DNA of 42,277 bases from an uncultured Muribaculaceae bacterium (GTDB lineage Bacteria > Bacteroidota > Bacteroidia > Bacteroidales > Muribaculaceae): positions 1 through 42,277 of the forward strand of contig CAJUMR010000022.1 in the NCBI GenBank assembly GCA_910587475.1. Direction: 5' to 3'. How positions within the stretch are numbered: position 1 is the first letter of the stretch; each line of letters opens with the position of its first letter. This document shows, piece after piece, positions 1-7,566 of this stretch. The translations under genes and the position numbers were made by a program. The notes beneath the pieces are model-generated. The model was not told the DNA's origin, ran no database searches, and saw nothing but the letters and a program-made list of their open reading frames with translations.

Positions 1-231
1 ACCAATTACAAACAAGCCATCTGAAAATGCCCTGCTTAAGTTAATAGCATTGGGCGTAAGATGGGGGTAAATCTTGCGGTAGGTTACACTTTGCAGGGTT
101 ATACTTCAGATCTTTATGAGGTTATCGAATATGATCAGGGACAGCCCTGGAACGGTTGGGGGATCAATAAGATCGGCACCTATCACGGCACATTTTCTTT
201 TTTTTCGTTCCGCATCGGCATAGACTTCTAA
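1..231 (+). CDS. C-terminal part of an outer-membrane beta-barrel-like protein, apparently frameshifted
   Basis: Only the 3' end is in the window. Frame 1 gives an open stretch ending in SFFSFRIGIDF and a TAA at 229-231. A terminal Phe after alternating aromatic and hydrophobic residues is typical of the last strand of an outer-membrane barrel. Upstream, frame 1 is closed by stops at 22-24 and 37-39, while frame 2 is open from the window edge (PITNKPSENALLKLIALG...) and stops just after the G-run at 62-66. Adding one G to that run would join the two frames into one protein. This could be a sequencing error or a real lesion. The next gene starts 12 nt downstream, so it may belong to the same transcript. 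The family is not recognised. Confidence 0.45.
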
Positions 232-243
232 GACAATCTGTTT

Positions 244-696
244 ATGGACAATCGCTCTGAGATGCAGGACATCCAATACATTGCCAGGCATTACCGCAAG
301 GGATGTTTCAATGTCAACAATGCCTGGCATCGCTTGTCGCCTGCCGTATCGGCTTCATTCAGGAGAGGCTACAGGATAGCGGCCGCAATCGGCGGCTTGG
401 CGTTTCTTTCTGCAGCAGCAGCTGTCATATATCATCACTATCAACTGAATGACGCTCATGAGGCGGCTGTCGTTGAAACGGTCAAACCGACTGAAGTCGT
501 GAAAGTCATTGATTTTGAAAATACCCCTTTGCTCATCGTTGTGTCAAAGATAAAAGAGGTCTATGGCGTTGAGGTGGTGAATATTCCCGAAAATGCCGAT
601 GATTATCGTCTTTCGCTGCACTACGAGGGTAACGCACTGGATCTTGTGTCTGCAATCAACGACATTCTCGAAACCCAAATGGCTGTCAGTGAATGA
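244..696 (+). CDS. Truncated FecR-like anti-sigma protein (DUF4974-type C-terminal domain only)
   Basis: This 150-aa protein has a short N-terminal cytoplasmic segment (about 1-42), one membrane helix (about 43-63) and a periplasmic domain at about 88-147 beginning IDFENTPLLIVVSKIKEVYG. That pattern matches the DUF4974 domain which normally ends Bacteroidetes FecR anti-sigma proteins. The usual central FecR domain is missing, so the protein is less than half of normal length. FecR proteins pass a signal from the STN domain of a TonB-dependent receptor to an ECF sigma factor. Here the stop codon overlaps the start of an STN-bearing receptor (ATGA at 693-696), which supports a partnership. No sigma factor gene is visible in the window. 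The role is inferred from domain and context. Confidence 0.72.
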   Translation: MDNRSEMQDIQYIARHYRKGCFNVNNAWHRLSPAVSASFRRGYRIAAAIGGLAFLSAAAAVIYHHYQLNDAHEAAVVETVKPTEVVKVIDFENTPLLIVVSKIKEVYGVEVVNIPENADDYRLSLHYEGNALDLVSAINDILETQMAVSE

Positions 697-3161
697 AGCG
701 ATTGATATACTTGCTGCTTGGAGTCTTGAGCTGTGTGTCTGTTGCAGTTGCACAGAATGTCGACATATGCGTTGTTGATCAACCCGCTGCAACTGTGTTT
801 CGTTCGATCGTCGAACAGACCGGCAAGAACTTTGTGTATCCGTCTGAATTGCTGGAAGGCATACGTGTCACCGTCAAGGCAAACAACAGACCGTTGAAGC
901 ACGTATTGTCTGATATGTTTTCAGGCACCGGCATAGAATATAAGATCAAAGGCAACAATATCATCTTGAAGCGCCGGAAGAATTTCGCGAAACCTGAAAA
1001 GATCAAACCGCCGGTTGTCACCCCTGCAGAGATAAAGGACCGGGCATATTCAGCCGAAGCGAATGTGCTCGATGAAGTGGTGGTGATATCTCGTCTTGAA
1101 GCTCCTCCGACACAGACTGCCGAGGTCGGGGCCAAGAAGGTCTCGCCCGAAGAGGTTCGCAATGCCCCGGCGCTGTTTGGAGAGGCAGATGTTATAAAGG
1201 CGTTGCACTCCCAGCCCGGAGTGACCGAAGGGACCGAAGGCCTGGCCGGAATGTATGTTCATGGAGGCAACGCTGACGAAAATCTTTATATGCTTGACAA
1301 TGTGCCTCTTTACCAAGTCAATCATCTTGCCGGATTGTTCTCGGCGTTTAACACGGATATAATCCGTTATATTGACTTTTTCAAGTCGTCGGTACCGGCC
1401 AGATATGACGGGCGCTTGTCTTCGTTTATGGATGTACGTCTCCAGAGTGGCAACAGCGACGGACATCATGGCTCTGCGCGTTTGGGCCTTACATCAGGGG
1501 CGTTCAACATCTCCGGACCGATCGGCCGTAAAACGACCTATCTTGTCGGTTTGCGTCGCTCTTGGCTTGATGTGCTTACGGCCCCGTTCGTGGCGATATT
1601 TAACTCGCAGGCCGAGGATGAGAAAATGCGTTTCAACTATTATTTCATGGACTTCAACGCCCGTGTGCAGCATCGGTTTTCATCCCGGGCCACGGCTTTT
1701 GTCAGTTTTTATTTCGGTGACGATAACATGAAGACGGGCACTGAAGACAAAGATTATGATAAGCCTGATCATTTCGGCTTCTTCTCCGACTATCGTTTTG
1801 ACATGCATTGGGGCAATCTGCTCGCGCAGACAGGACTTAACTATCGCTTCAACGACAGCATGTCGGCGGAATTCACCGCTGCCTACACGCGGTTCTTCTC
1901 CGGCATGAAAAAAGATGATACAAGCCTGGAAAAGTCATCGGATCGCATTGACCGTTCGCGCACTGTTCTCAACACTGACAATAACATCAATGACTGGATA
2001 TTCCGTGGCGATTTCGACTGGCACCCCAACGACAACAACAGAGTGCGTTTCGGAGCCGGCTATACCCGTCATTCATTCCTCCCGTCGCGCACATCGCGCA
2101 TATATGATGCCGGGGCAACCTATCTTGAAACACGCGACTCTACATGGGCCTACGGTGCAAATGAGGTCAACGCCTACATAGAAGACGATTGGGACATCGG
2201 AGGTAAGTTCAGAATTAACGCCGGGTTTCACGGTTCACTGTTCAATATCGGCGGTACTACAAAGACCGGTTGGTCGCCAAGACTGTCATTCAGTTATCGT
2301 CCCGGTGAAGATTGGGCGGTGAAATTTGCCTATGCCCGTACCACCCAATACGTCCATCAGCTTTCCCAGAGCTATCTCGCACTGCCGACTGACCAATGGA
2401 TCCCGATCATCGGCAAATTCAAGCCCGAGACTGCCGACAAAATCTCTCTTGGCGCTTATTGGCAATCGTCGGAAGGCAATTACGCCGTCGCATTGGAAGG
2501 CTATTACAAATGGATGGACAACCTGCTTGATTATCGCGACGAGTATTATCTGCGGCCACCGCTTGATCTATGGGACGCTCAGCTATGTAGCGGCAGCGGG
2601 TCTGCAAAGGGTATTGATCTGAAAGTCGAAAAACACTTCGGCAATCTGACCGGACACATTGCCTATTCCCTGGCGTGGGCTGACCGGACTTTCGCCGAAA
2701 AAAACGGCGGCCGCACATTCCCCGCAAGATTTGACAACCGCCATACGGTAAACGTGATGCTGAATTGGAAAATCAATGACAAGGTGCAACTCAACGCTTC
2801 ATGGGTCGGGCACTCAGGAAACCGGTTCACTTTTATGAATCAGGTTTGGGACGATCCGCAATTTGATGCTGCCGGCTGGTATGAGAGCGGAGAGTCGCCC
2901 CTGCGTGCCGACATCAACAATTATCAACTGCCGTTCTACCATCGTCTCGATTTAAGCTGCAACGTGAAAAACAAGCGTGGCTACTGGACATTCGGTCTCT
3001 ATAACGCCTATTGTCACATGAACACTGTGGCCGTAAGACGCGGCACTCGCGACATAGTCGTGACGACACCGGGTGGATCCTACATCACAGGCGAACCCGT
3101 GTTCAAGCGCGTGAAGCTTCTTCCTGTCATACCATCAATTTCCTACACATGGCTATTCTGA
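693..3161 (+). CDS. TonB-dependent outer-membrane receptor with STN signalling domain
   Basis: The 822-aa product has a signal peptide ending near VAVAQ (about residue 21). An STN domain follows at about 22-92, then a plug domain from about 128 (EVVVISRLEAP) and a long C-terminal barrel ending in the aromatic SYTWLF. It lacks the carboxypeptidase-like N-terminal domain of SusC proteins, and the next gene is a DUF4249 lipoprotein rather than SusD. Receptors of this type import a ligand across the outer membrane using TonB, and the STN domain contacts a FecR-like anti-sigma protein. The start overlaps the upstream FecR-like gene by 4 nt and the end overlaps the DUF4249 gene by 13 nt, so the three are probably one translationally coupled unit. 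The substrate cannot be told from sequence. Confidence 0.9.
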   Translation: MKRLIYLLLGVLSCVSVAVAQNVDICVVDQPAATVFRSIVEQTGKNFVYPSELLEGIRVTVKANNRPLKHVLSDMFSGTGIEYKIKGNNIILKRRKNFAKPEKIKPPVVTPAEIKDRAYSAEANVLDEVVVISRLEAPPTQTAEVGAKKVSPEEVRNAPALFGEADVIKALHSQPGVTEGTEGLAGMYVHGGNADENLYMLDNVPLYQVNHLAGLFSAFNTDIIRYIDFFKSSVPARYDGRLSSFMDVRLQSGNSDGHHGSARLGLTSGAFNISGPIGRKTTYLVGLRRSWLDVLTAPFVAIFNSQAEDEKMRFNYYFMDFNARVQHRFSSRATAFVSFYFGDDNMKTGTEDKDYDKPDHFGFFSDYRFDMHWGNLLAQTGLNYRFNDSMSAEFTAAYTRFFSGMKKDDTSLEKSSDRIDRSRTVLNTDNNINDWIFRGDFDWHPNDNNRVRFGAGYTRHSFLPSRTSRIYDAGATYLETRDSTWAYGANEVNAYIEDDWDIGGKFRINAGFHGSLFNIGGTTKTGWSPRLSFSYRPGEDWAVKFAYARTTQYVHQLSQSYLALPTDQWIPIIGKFKPETADKISLGAYWQSSEGNYAVALEGYYKWMDNLLDYRDEYYLRPPLDLWDAQLCSGSGSAKGIDLKVEKHFGNLTGHIAYSLAWADRTFAEKNGGRTFPARFDNRHTVNVMLNWKINDKVQLNASWVGHSGNRFTFMNQVWDDPQFDAAGWYESGESPLRADINNYQLPFYHRLDLSCNVKNKRGYWTFGLYNAYCHMNTVAVRRGTRDIVVTTPGGSYITGEPVFKRVKLLPVIPSISYTWLF

Positions 3162-4156
3162 GAAAAATATATCCGCTATTGTTCGCGACACTTATGACAT
3201 CGTGTGAGGAGGTGTTTACTCCCGACTTGCCCCACACACCCGTGTTGTGTGTCAACGCTTTGATAACGGCAGACCAACCTATTGAAGCCAAAGTCTCCAA
3301 ATCGAGGCTTTACACCGATACGTCTCCGTCGGCAACGGCGGTACATGATGCCACGGTCGACATCTATGCCAATGGTCAGTTGCAACAAGACGTCTACATT
3401 CCCCGCGAAGACGACGAGATCAAAATTGTGGTGCAAAGCCCGACCCTCGGTCATGCGTCGGCCGCAGTAACCGTCCCTCATGCTGTGTCGGCTCCCGAAG
3501 TAGAGTTGGAGACATCTGACGTTGAAGTCAGAAGCTATCGTAGTGGCAACATTTCAGACAATAACTGGATGTACGATATCAGTTTTAACCTGAATGTGCG
3601 GCTAACGCTTTCAGATCCGCCCGGCGACACATTCTATCGATTGACCTTCGGCCATGATGTCACGGACGAAAGTGAGCCGGACGACGATGATTGGTCGGTC
3701 TCCGGTCGATATGGTTTGACGGTGGGCGATCTGCTTTATGACCTCGAACCTATTTTCAGCGAGCATATAGGCATATTTGATTCGTTTATGGGAGCAAGTT
3801 CTTATGGCTTTACATTTTTTACCGACCGGCAGTTTTCCGGGAAAACCTACACCCTGAATCTTCAGTTTGACAACTGCGCCTATGTCGGATTTGACAGCTA
3901 TATGCCTGAGGCCGAATTGTCGCTGAATCTCTACTCCATTTCGCAGTCATACTATAACTGGGTCAATTATCTGTGGCAGCGCGACGACGGAACGCTGTCA
4001 GGCCTCGGGGACTATGGTTTCGGCGATCCGATATGGGGCTACAGCAATGTGACTTCGGGGGCAGGTGTGGTCGCCGCACAAGCCCCGACTGTCTGCTCTG
4101 TTGATTTGTCCGAATTTATCAAAAACGCAATTGCCCGGCATAAAGAGCAGGAGTGA
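3149..4156 (+). CDS. DUF4249 family lipoprotein
   Basis: The start chosen is the ATG at 3149, which gives 335 aa beginning MAILRKIYPLLFATLMTSC with a lipobox and Cys19. The open frame extends back to 3011, but those residues lie inside the receptor gene in another frame and carry no signal sequence. The acidic residues after the Cys (EE) are compatible with export to the cell surface. The length, the early phrase TPDLPHTPVLCVNALI and the position right after an STN-type TonB-dependent receptor fit DUF4249 proteins. These usually sit beside such receptors in Bacteroidetes and are presumed surface partners. Ligand unknown. Confidence 0.8.
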   Translation: MAILRKIYPLLFATLMTSCEEVFTPDLPHTPVLCVNALITADQPIEAKVSKSRLYTDTSPSATAVHDATVDIYANGQLQQDVYIPREDDEIKIVVQSPTLGHASAAVTVPHAVSAPEVELETSDVEVRSYRSGNISDNNWMYDISFNLNVRLTLSDPPGDTFYRLTFGHDVTDESEPDDDDWSVSGRYGLTVGDLLYDLEPIFSEHIGIFDSFMGASSYGFTFFTDRQFSGKTYTLNLQFDNCAYVGFDSYMPEAELSLNLYSISQSYYNWVNYLWQRDDGTLSGLGDYGFGDPIWGYSNVTSGAGVVAAQAPTVCSVDLSEFIKNAIARHKEQE

Positions 4157-4160
4157 AGAC

Positions 4161-4204
4161 ATGCGCATTGATAAATCGTCATGCCGGACATGACGTCGGC
4201 GCAT
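4161..4204 (+). terminator. Nested hairpin downstream of the DUF4249 gene
   Basis: CGTCATG (4177-4183) pairs with CATGACG (4189-4195) around a 5-nt loop. An outer pair ATGCGC (4161-4166) and GCGCAT (4199-4204) can extend it. It starts 5 nt after the stop codon. No strong T-run follows, so this is only a weak terminator candidate. Confidence 0.35.
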
Positions 4205-4314
4205 GGACTATCATCCTCGTATGCCCGTTTTATATTTATTTCTATATAAGGGGCACACGTCAACCCCTAATATGTTGCATCGATTAGGGTCTATCATATA
4301 TCAACGATTTTTAT

Positions 4315-4322
4315 TAACTTTG
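4315..4322 (+). promoter_or_regulatory. Candidate -7 box for the acetyltransferase gene
   Basis: TAACTTTG fits the Bacteroidetes -7 consensus TAnnTTTG, about 110 nt before the start codon at 4431. No convincing -33 element is seen. The leader between them holds a dyad (CCGTG...TTTCCG at 4351-4364 against CGGAAACACGG at 4373-4383) of unknown role. The rest of the 4157-4430 gap shows no gene. Confidence 0.45.
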
Positions 4323-4430
4323 CGATGATCTGAGGGCTTAGCACCGCGAACCGTGTTGTTTCCGATATTCACCGGAAACACGGGAATTTCGACCGGATAA
4401 TGGAAAACAGATATAACAAAACGGAATTAT

Positions 4431-4886
4431 ATGGAAATATTATCCCTGCGAAATAATCAGGAATACCTCGAACGCGCAATAGCCTATTTTCAAGATAAGT
4501 GGGCTACTGACGACTCTATGGCTGTCTACGACGATTGTATGCGTCACTGCATAGATGCTGCCAATCCTCTGCCGCAATGGTATATTTTGGTTGACAGCGA
4601 CAGGATAATCGGTTGTGCCGGATTGGTAACAAATGATTTCAATTCCCGCATGGACCTGTATCCGTGGTTGGCAGCCCTCTATGTCGAGAAAGATTGTCGA
4701 GGCAACGGTTATGGCAAAATGCTCGTCGAATATGTCGCAAAGGAGACAAGATTACTCGGTTTCAAAAACCTGTATCTATGTACCGACCATGTTGGATTCT
4801 ATGAACGCTTCGGTTTTGATTTCATCGGCTTTTGCTATCATCCGTGGGGTGAAAAGACAAGAATTTATCATGTAAAATTGATCTGA
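4431..4886 (+). CDS. GNAT family N-acetyltransferase
   Basis: This is a 151-aa single-domain protein. The central part (LYPWLAALYVEKDCRGNGYG, then KMLVEYV) is GNAT motif A with the acetyl-CoA pyrophosphate-binding RGNGYG loop. The later LGFKNLYLCTDHVGFYERFGF is typical motif B. Such enzymes transfer an acyl group from acyl-CoA to an amine; the acceptor cannot be predicted here. Transcription is probably monocistronic, with its own -7 box upstream and a terminator directly after the stop codon. Confidence 0.88.
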   Translation: MEILSLRNNQEYLERAIAYFQDKWATDDSMAVYDDCMRHCIDAANPLPQWYILVDSDRIIGCAGLVTNDFNSRMDLYPWLAALYVEKDCRGNGYGKMLVEYVAKETRLLGFKNLYLCTDHVGFYERFGFDFIGFCYHPWGEKTRIYHVKLI

Positions 4887-4887
4887 T

Positions 4888-4929
4888 GCAGTGGCCAAGG
4901 CCATCCTCCGATAGAACCGCTGCTTTTTT
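4888..4929 (+). terminator. Rho-independent terminator after the acetyltransferase
   Basis: GCAGTGG (4888-4894) pairs with CCGCTGC (4917-4923) with one G-U pair, and six T residues follow (4924-4929). An inner GGCC-AA-GGCC adds structure. The stem starts 2 nt after the stop codon. Confidence 0.65.
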
Positions 4930-5016
4930 ATGTCTGCAAAGCATCTGGCTGATTACGTGCCAAAAGCGATGGTCAATTATATTATGCCGGTAGCTATCAT
5001 CATCAGTTTTTTTATA

Positions 5017-5024
5017 TACCTTTG
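5017..5024 (+). promoter_or_regulatory. Candidate -7 box for the flavodoxin-ferredoxin gene
   Basis: TACCTTTG matches TAnnTTTG and lies about 45 nt before the ATG at 5069, in a T-rich stretch. No clear -33 element is visible. Confidence 0.55.
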
Positions 5025-5068
5025 CAGAAATCTTTAATAGTCAACACTTAACCGTTGGTAATTTACTC

Positions 5069-5893
5069 ATGAGCATATATTCTTTTTCATTCTCCCCCAC
5101 AGGAACGTCCGCCAAGATTATGCATGGAGTGATCGAAGGATTGTCGGATGTGCAGGATTGCAATATCATTTGCCGAGACCTGACATTCCGATCCGTGGGC
5201 GACCTTGAGCTGACCGACAGTGACATTGTCATTGCTGCATCACCTGTCTATGGCGGCAAAATAGCTCCGCTCGTAAAGCAACGGTTAAAAGGCATAAAAG
5301 GCAACAATGCGAGATGCATAGTTATCGCCTTATATGGCAACCGGGCGTTTGAGAACGCTGTTGTCGATTTTGCATCATTTATGTCAGACTGCGGCTTCAA
5401 AATCTGTGGCGCCGCGGCTTTCATCGGAGAGCATTCCTATTCAACACCATGCACTCCGATTGCATCTGGACGTCCTGACCGACAGGACATCGATGACGCC
5501 ATACGTTTTGGAGCCGAAATAGCCTTAAGACTGAAAAATTGCGAACTGCGTGAAGTCGACCCAACGTCGCTCACCGACGAACCATCGCCGGAAGAAGCAC
5601 TCCTTAACTTCCGTAACTTTGTCTCCGCCTACCAGGCGCGGCAGGCAACAGACCCGGTGGTCATTCTTCCTCAGGTCGACACAGAGCTGTGCGACGATTG
5701 CGCGAGCTGCTATGACGTCTGTCCTACGGAAGCAATCTCACCCGACCGTCGGGGAGCAGACCCGTCAAAATGTATCAAATGTTGTGCATGTGTAAAAATT
5801 TGTCCGCAGGGCGCACGTATCTTCAACACGCCATTTGCAAAAACTTTGTCAGAGAATTTTAAGGAGCGCAAATCACCGCGGTGGATCCTTTGA
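5069..5893 (+). CDS. EFR1-type flavodoxin-ferredoxin fusion
   Basis: The 274-aa protein begins with a flavodoxin-like domain: MSIYSFSFSPTGTSAKIM, where SPTGTS (about 9-14) is the FMN phosphate-binding loop, and ASPVYGGKIAP near residue 55 is the second flavin loop. The C-terminal part carries two 4Fe-4S ferredoxin motifs, Cys208/211/214/218-Pro and Cys235/238/241/245-Pro. This order is that of the EFR1 family ferredoxins common in anaerobic bacteria. A role in electron transfer with FMN and two iron-sulfur clusters is expected; the redox partner is unknown. It is a single gene with its own promoter. Confidence 0.85.
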   Translation: MSIYSFSFSPTGTSAKIMHGVIEGLSDVQDCNIICRDLTFRSVGDLELTDSDIVIAASPVYGGKIAPLVKQRLKGIKGNNARCIVIALYGNRAFENAVVDFASFMSDCGFKICGAAAFIGEHSYSTPCTPIASGRPDRQDIDDAIRFGAEIALRLKNCELREVDPTSLTDEPSPEEALLNFRNFVSAYQARQATDPVVILPQVDTELCDDCASCYDVCPTEAISPDRRGADPSKCIKCCACVKICPQGARIFNTPFAKTLSENFKERKSPRWIL

Positions 5894-6093
5894 CATCAAA
5901 TATCCTCAACAACAAATACCTGGCATATTTCCGACAGTGACTGCTTGAAAATCATGCCACTTAGCGTGAATGTTGGGCCGCGTGGCAAATCGCCGCACGA
6001 CTCCACCCGATGATGCGCTGCAATATCTCGACGCAAACACTCTCTTTATCAATTTGCAAAACTGCGGTTAAAATAAATTCGTGTAGAATTTTT
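5894..6093. other. Intergenic stretch at the left edge of the accessory island
   Basis: The gap between 5893 and 6262 is 368 nt. The first 200 nt show no supported gene, RNA or clear terminator. The rest holds the dyad and -7 box described separately, followed by a leader of about 120 nt. Base composition becomes visibly more AT-rich from about 6060. Confidence 0.5.
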
Positions 6094-6134
6094 TTTAATC
6101 GGAAATCGTGTTGCCGATCGGGCTGATAATTTTG
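6094..6134 (+). promoter_or_regulatory. Operator copy 1 and promoter of the ligase/helicase/signalling operon
   Basis: The left arm TTTAATCGGAA (6094-6104), a 7-nt spacer and the right arm TGCCGATCGGG (6112-6122) form the dyad also found upstream of four other island genes. The right arm is degenerate outside the CCGAT core. The -7 box TAATTTTG (6127-6134) starts 4 nt after the dyad, which would therefore cover the -33 region. A bound protein here should block transcription. The WYL protein of this island is the obvious candidate (inference). Confidence 0.65.
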
Positions 6135-6261
6135 TAACGTCAAAAAGAACAATACTCACCATTGGCGGAGTAAAGTCATTATCTATCAAAGATATGAGTT
6201 GCAGAGCCAATGTTTAATCTGCCTGTTCTTTTGCATTTACAAACATTAAAAAACGATAGCA

Positions 6262-6858
6262 ATGGCGAAGACATTAAATTTCATTATCGGAAGCAATCAT
6301 TTCAGCCTTTCTCCGGTGAAAGTAGAGCGCAAGAAACTGTACGGGTGGACTGAGATGCATGTTTTGACACCTGAGGGAGAACTGTGTTCGTCTGCTGGAC
6401 TGAACAGCGACGGAGTTACGCTTATCCCGATGGGTGCTACAAAGTCGGGGATGATGACTGAGTCTGGATTATGGATGGAGCGGAACGAATTGGTTGCTGT
6501 AGACTCCTCCGGCCATGAGGTGCCACAGATCCCATCGTCATTCGACGGCGACATTGTCCTTTCTGACAAAGTCAGTGTCGACGATCTGATGGATTGCAAT
6601 GTGACAGCTGTTTATCAGCTTTATGATCCGGAATGTGCCGACTTGGCAGACTTGATTGGCGATGATATTTACCGTTTCAAATTCAGTTACCGCGGTGGAG
6701 TTGAATGTTCGGATGCCTATCTCCTTGCCAAAGATAACGCGATCTTTATCCTCACCGGGCTGAAGGGCGATTATGAATTTATAGGTTTGGATCAGGAAGC
6801 TGTTATCGACGATGCCGACGGAGAGTTGGTAGAAGATCTTGATTTCGATATGATGTAA
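6262..6858 (+). CDS. Unknown protein, first gene of the island operon
   Basis: I do not recognise this 198-aa protein. It has no signal peptide or membrane segment, so it is probably cytoplasmic. It looks mainly beta-rich, with many short hydrophobic and charged strands, and ends in a strongly acidic tail (about 180-198, DDADGELVEDLDFDM). The ATG at 6262 is preceded by an A-rich stretch, as usual for these bacteria, and the promoter with operator copy 1 lies about 130 nt upstream. The next gene starts 12 nt after its stop. Position at the head of an operon with a DNA ligase, a helicase and signalling proteins suggests a structural or adaptor role, but nothing in the sequence states one. Confidence 0.75.
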   Translation: MAKTLNFIIGSNHFSLSPVKVERKKLYGWTEMHVLTPEGELCSSAGLNSDGVTLIPMGATKSGMMTESGLWMERNELVAVDSSGHEVPQIPSSFDGDIVLSDKVSVDDLMDCNVTAVYQLYDPECADLADLIGDDIYRFKFSYRGGVECSDAYLLAKDNAIFILTGLKGDYEFIGLDQEAVIDDADGELVEDLDFDMM

Positions 6859-6870
6859 AAAAACAAAACA

Positions 6871-7566
6871 ATGAGAGCGATCAATATTTCAAACGACAGG
6901 AGCCGTAATGCACAGGTGGGTTTCGAGCAAAAGGCGTTGAGTAGAAATGTGCGGTACATCAGGGAAGATGGACAGGCCCACAGAAATGTAAGGGTACTGA
7001 AATCCACGATGCCAACAAATTTCGGCTCGCTCATCAGTGACCACGGGAACGAGTTGGTAGACCGGATAATTGCTTCTGATCCTGAGATAGACTTCGAACG
7101 TGTAGGCCTTTTTCTTAGTCGTGTAAAAAAGGTGTTTCTTACCCCGGAAGGAAAAGTGGCTTATAGGGTGTCGCGGAAACATGTGTTTTACTCTCCGACA
7201 GGTGAGGTCAAGGATGAACGCAAATACCACACCCCAGAGGCCAACATCAACATTGAGCTTCCATTGCGTTGGACCGGCAAACTTATCCCTAAGGACAAGG
7301 CTGCGAGGATGTTTGTATTCACCCGCGGATACCAGCTCAGGCATATCAATGGTCTGACATTCGACTTCCTTTATGACATGGCCAAGAAACTGCATGATCA
7401 GAATTCCGTGATGCTGCTTGGAGCCGGGTCGAAAGGTGCCGGCCCCGTAGTTCTCTCGACAGGAGGCACTCCCTACCGTGCGTTCATCGAAGGGCGTATT
7501 GACGGCGACAAATATTGCCTGATACTTCATCTTACCAATTTGGAACTTAAACCGATATATATATGA
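6871..7566 (+). CDS. Unknown protein, second gene of the island operon
   Basis: This is a 231-aa protein, basic in its N-terminal third and without signal peptide or membrane helix. Two similar short segments, VFLTPEGKVAYRV and VFYSPTGEV (about 89-117), look like consecutive beta-hairpins. The C-terminal part, GTPYRAFIEGRIDGDKYCLI, also looks like a small beta domain. No family is recognised. Its stop overlaps the start of the ligase-like gene by 4 nt (ATGA at 7563-7566), so translation of the two is probably coupled and the products may act together. Confidence 0.75.
   Translation: MRAINISNDRSRNAQVGFEQKALSRNVRYIREDGQAHRNVRVLKSTMPTNFGSLISDHGNELVDRIIASDPEIDFERVGLFLSRVKKVFLTPEGKVAYRVSRKHVFYSPTGEVKDERKYHTPEANINIELPLRWTGKLIPKDKAARMFVFTRGYQLRHINGLTFDFLYDMAKKLHDQNSVMLLGAGSKGAGPVVLSTGGTPYRAFIEGRIDGDKYCLILHLTNLELKPIYI

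Noticed and set aside
3011..3148. Earlier start for the DUF4249 lipoprotein
   Set aside because: The extra 46 residues lie inside the receptor gene and hide the lipoprotein signal that begins at the ATG 3149.
5961..6152. Minus-strand frame of 63 codons before the island operon
   Set aside because: It covers operator copy 1 and the promoter and has no family or start context; treated as chance.
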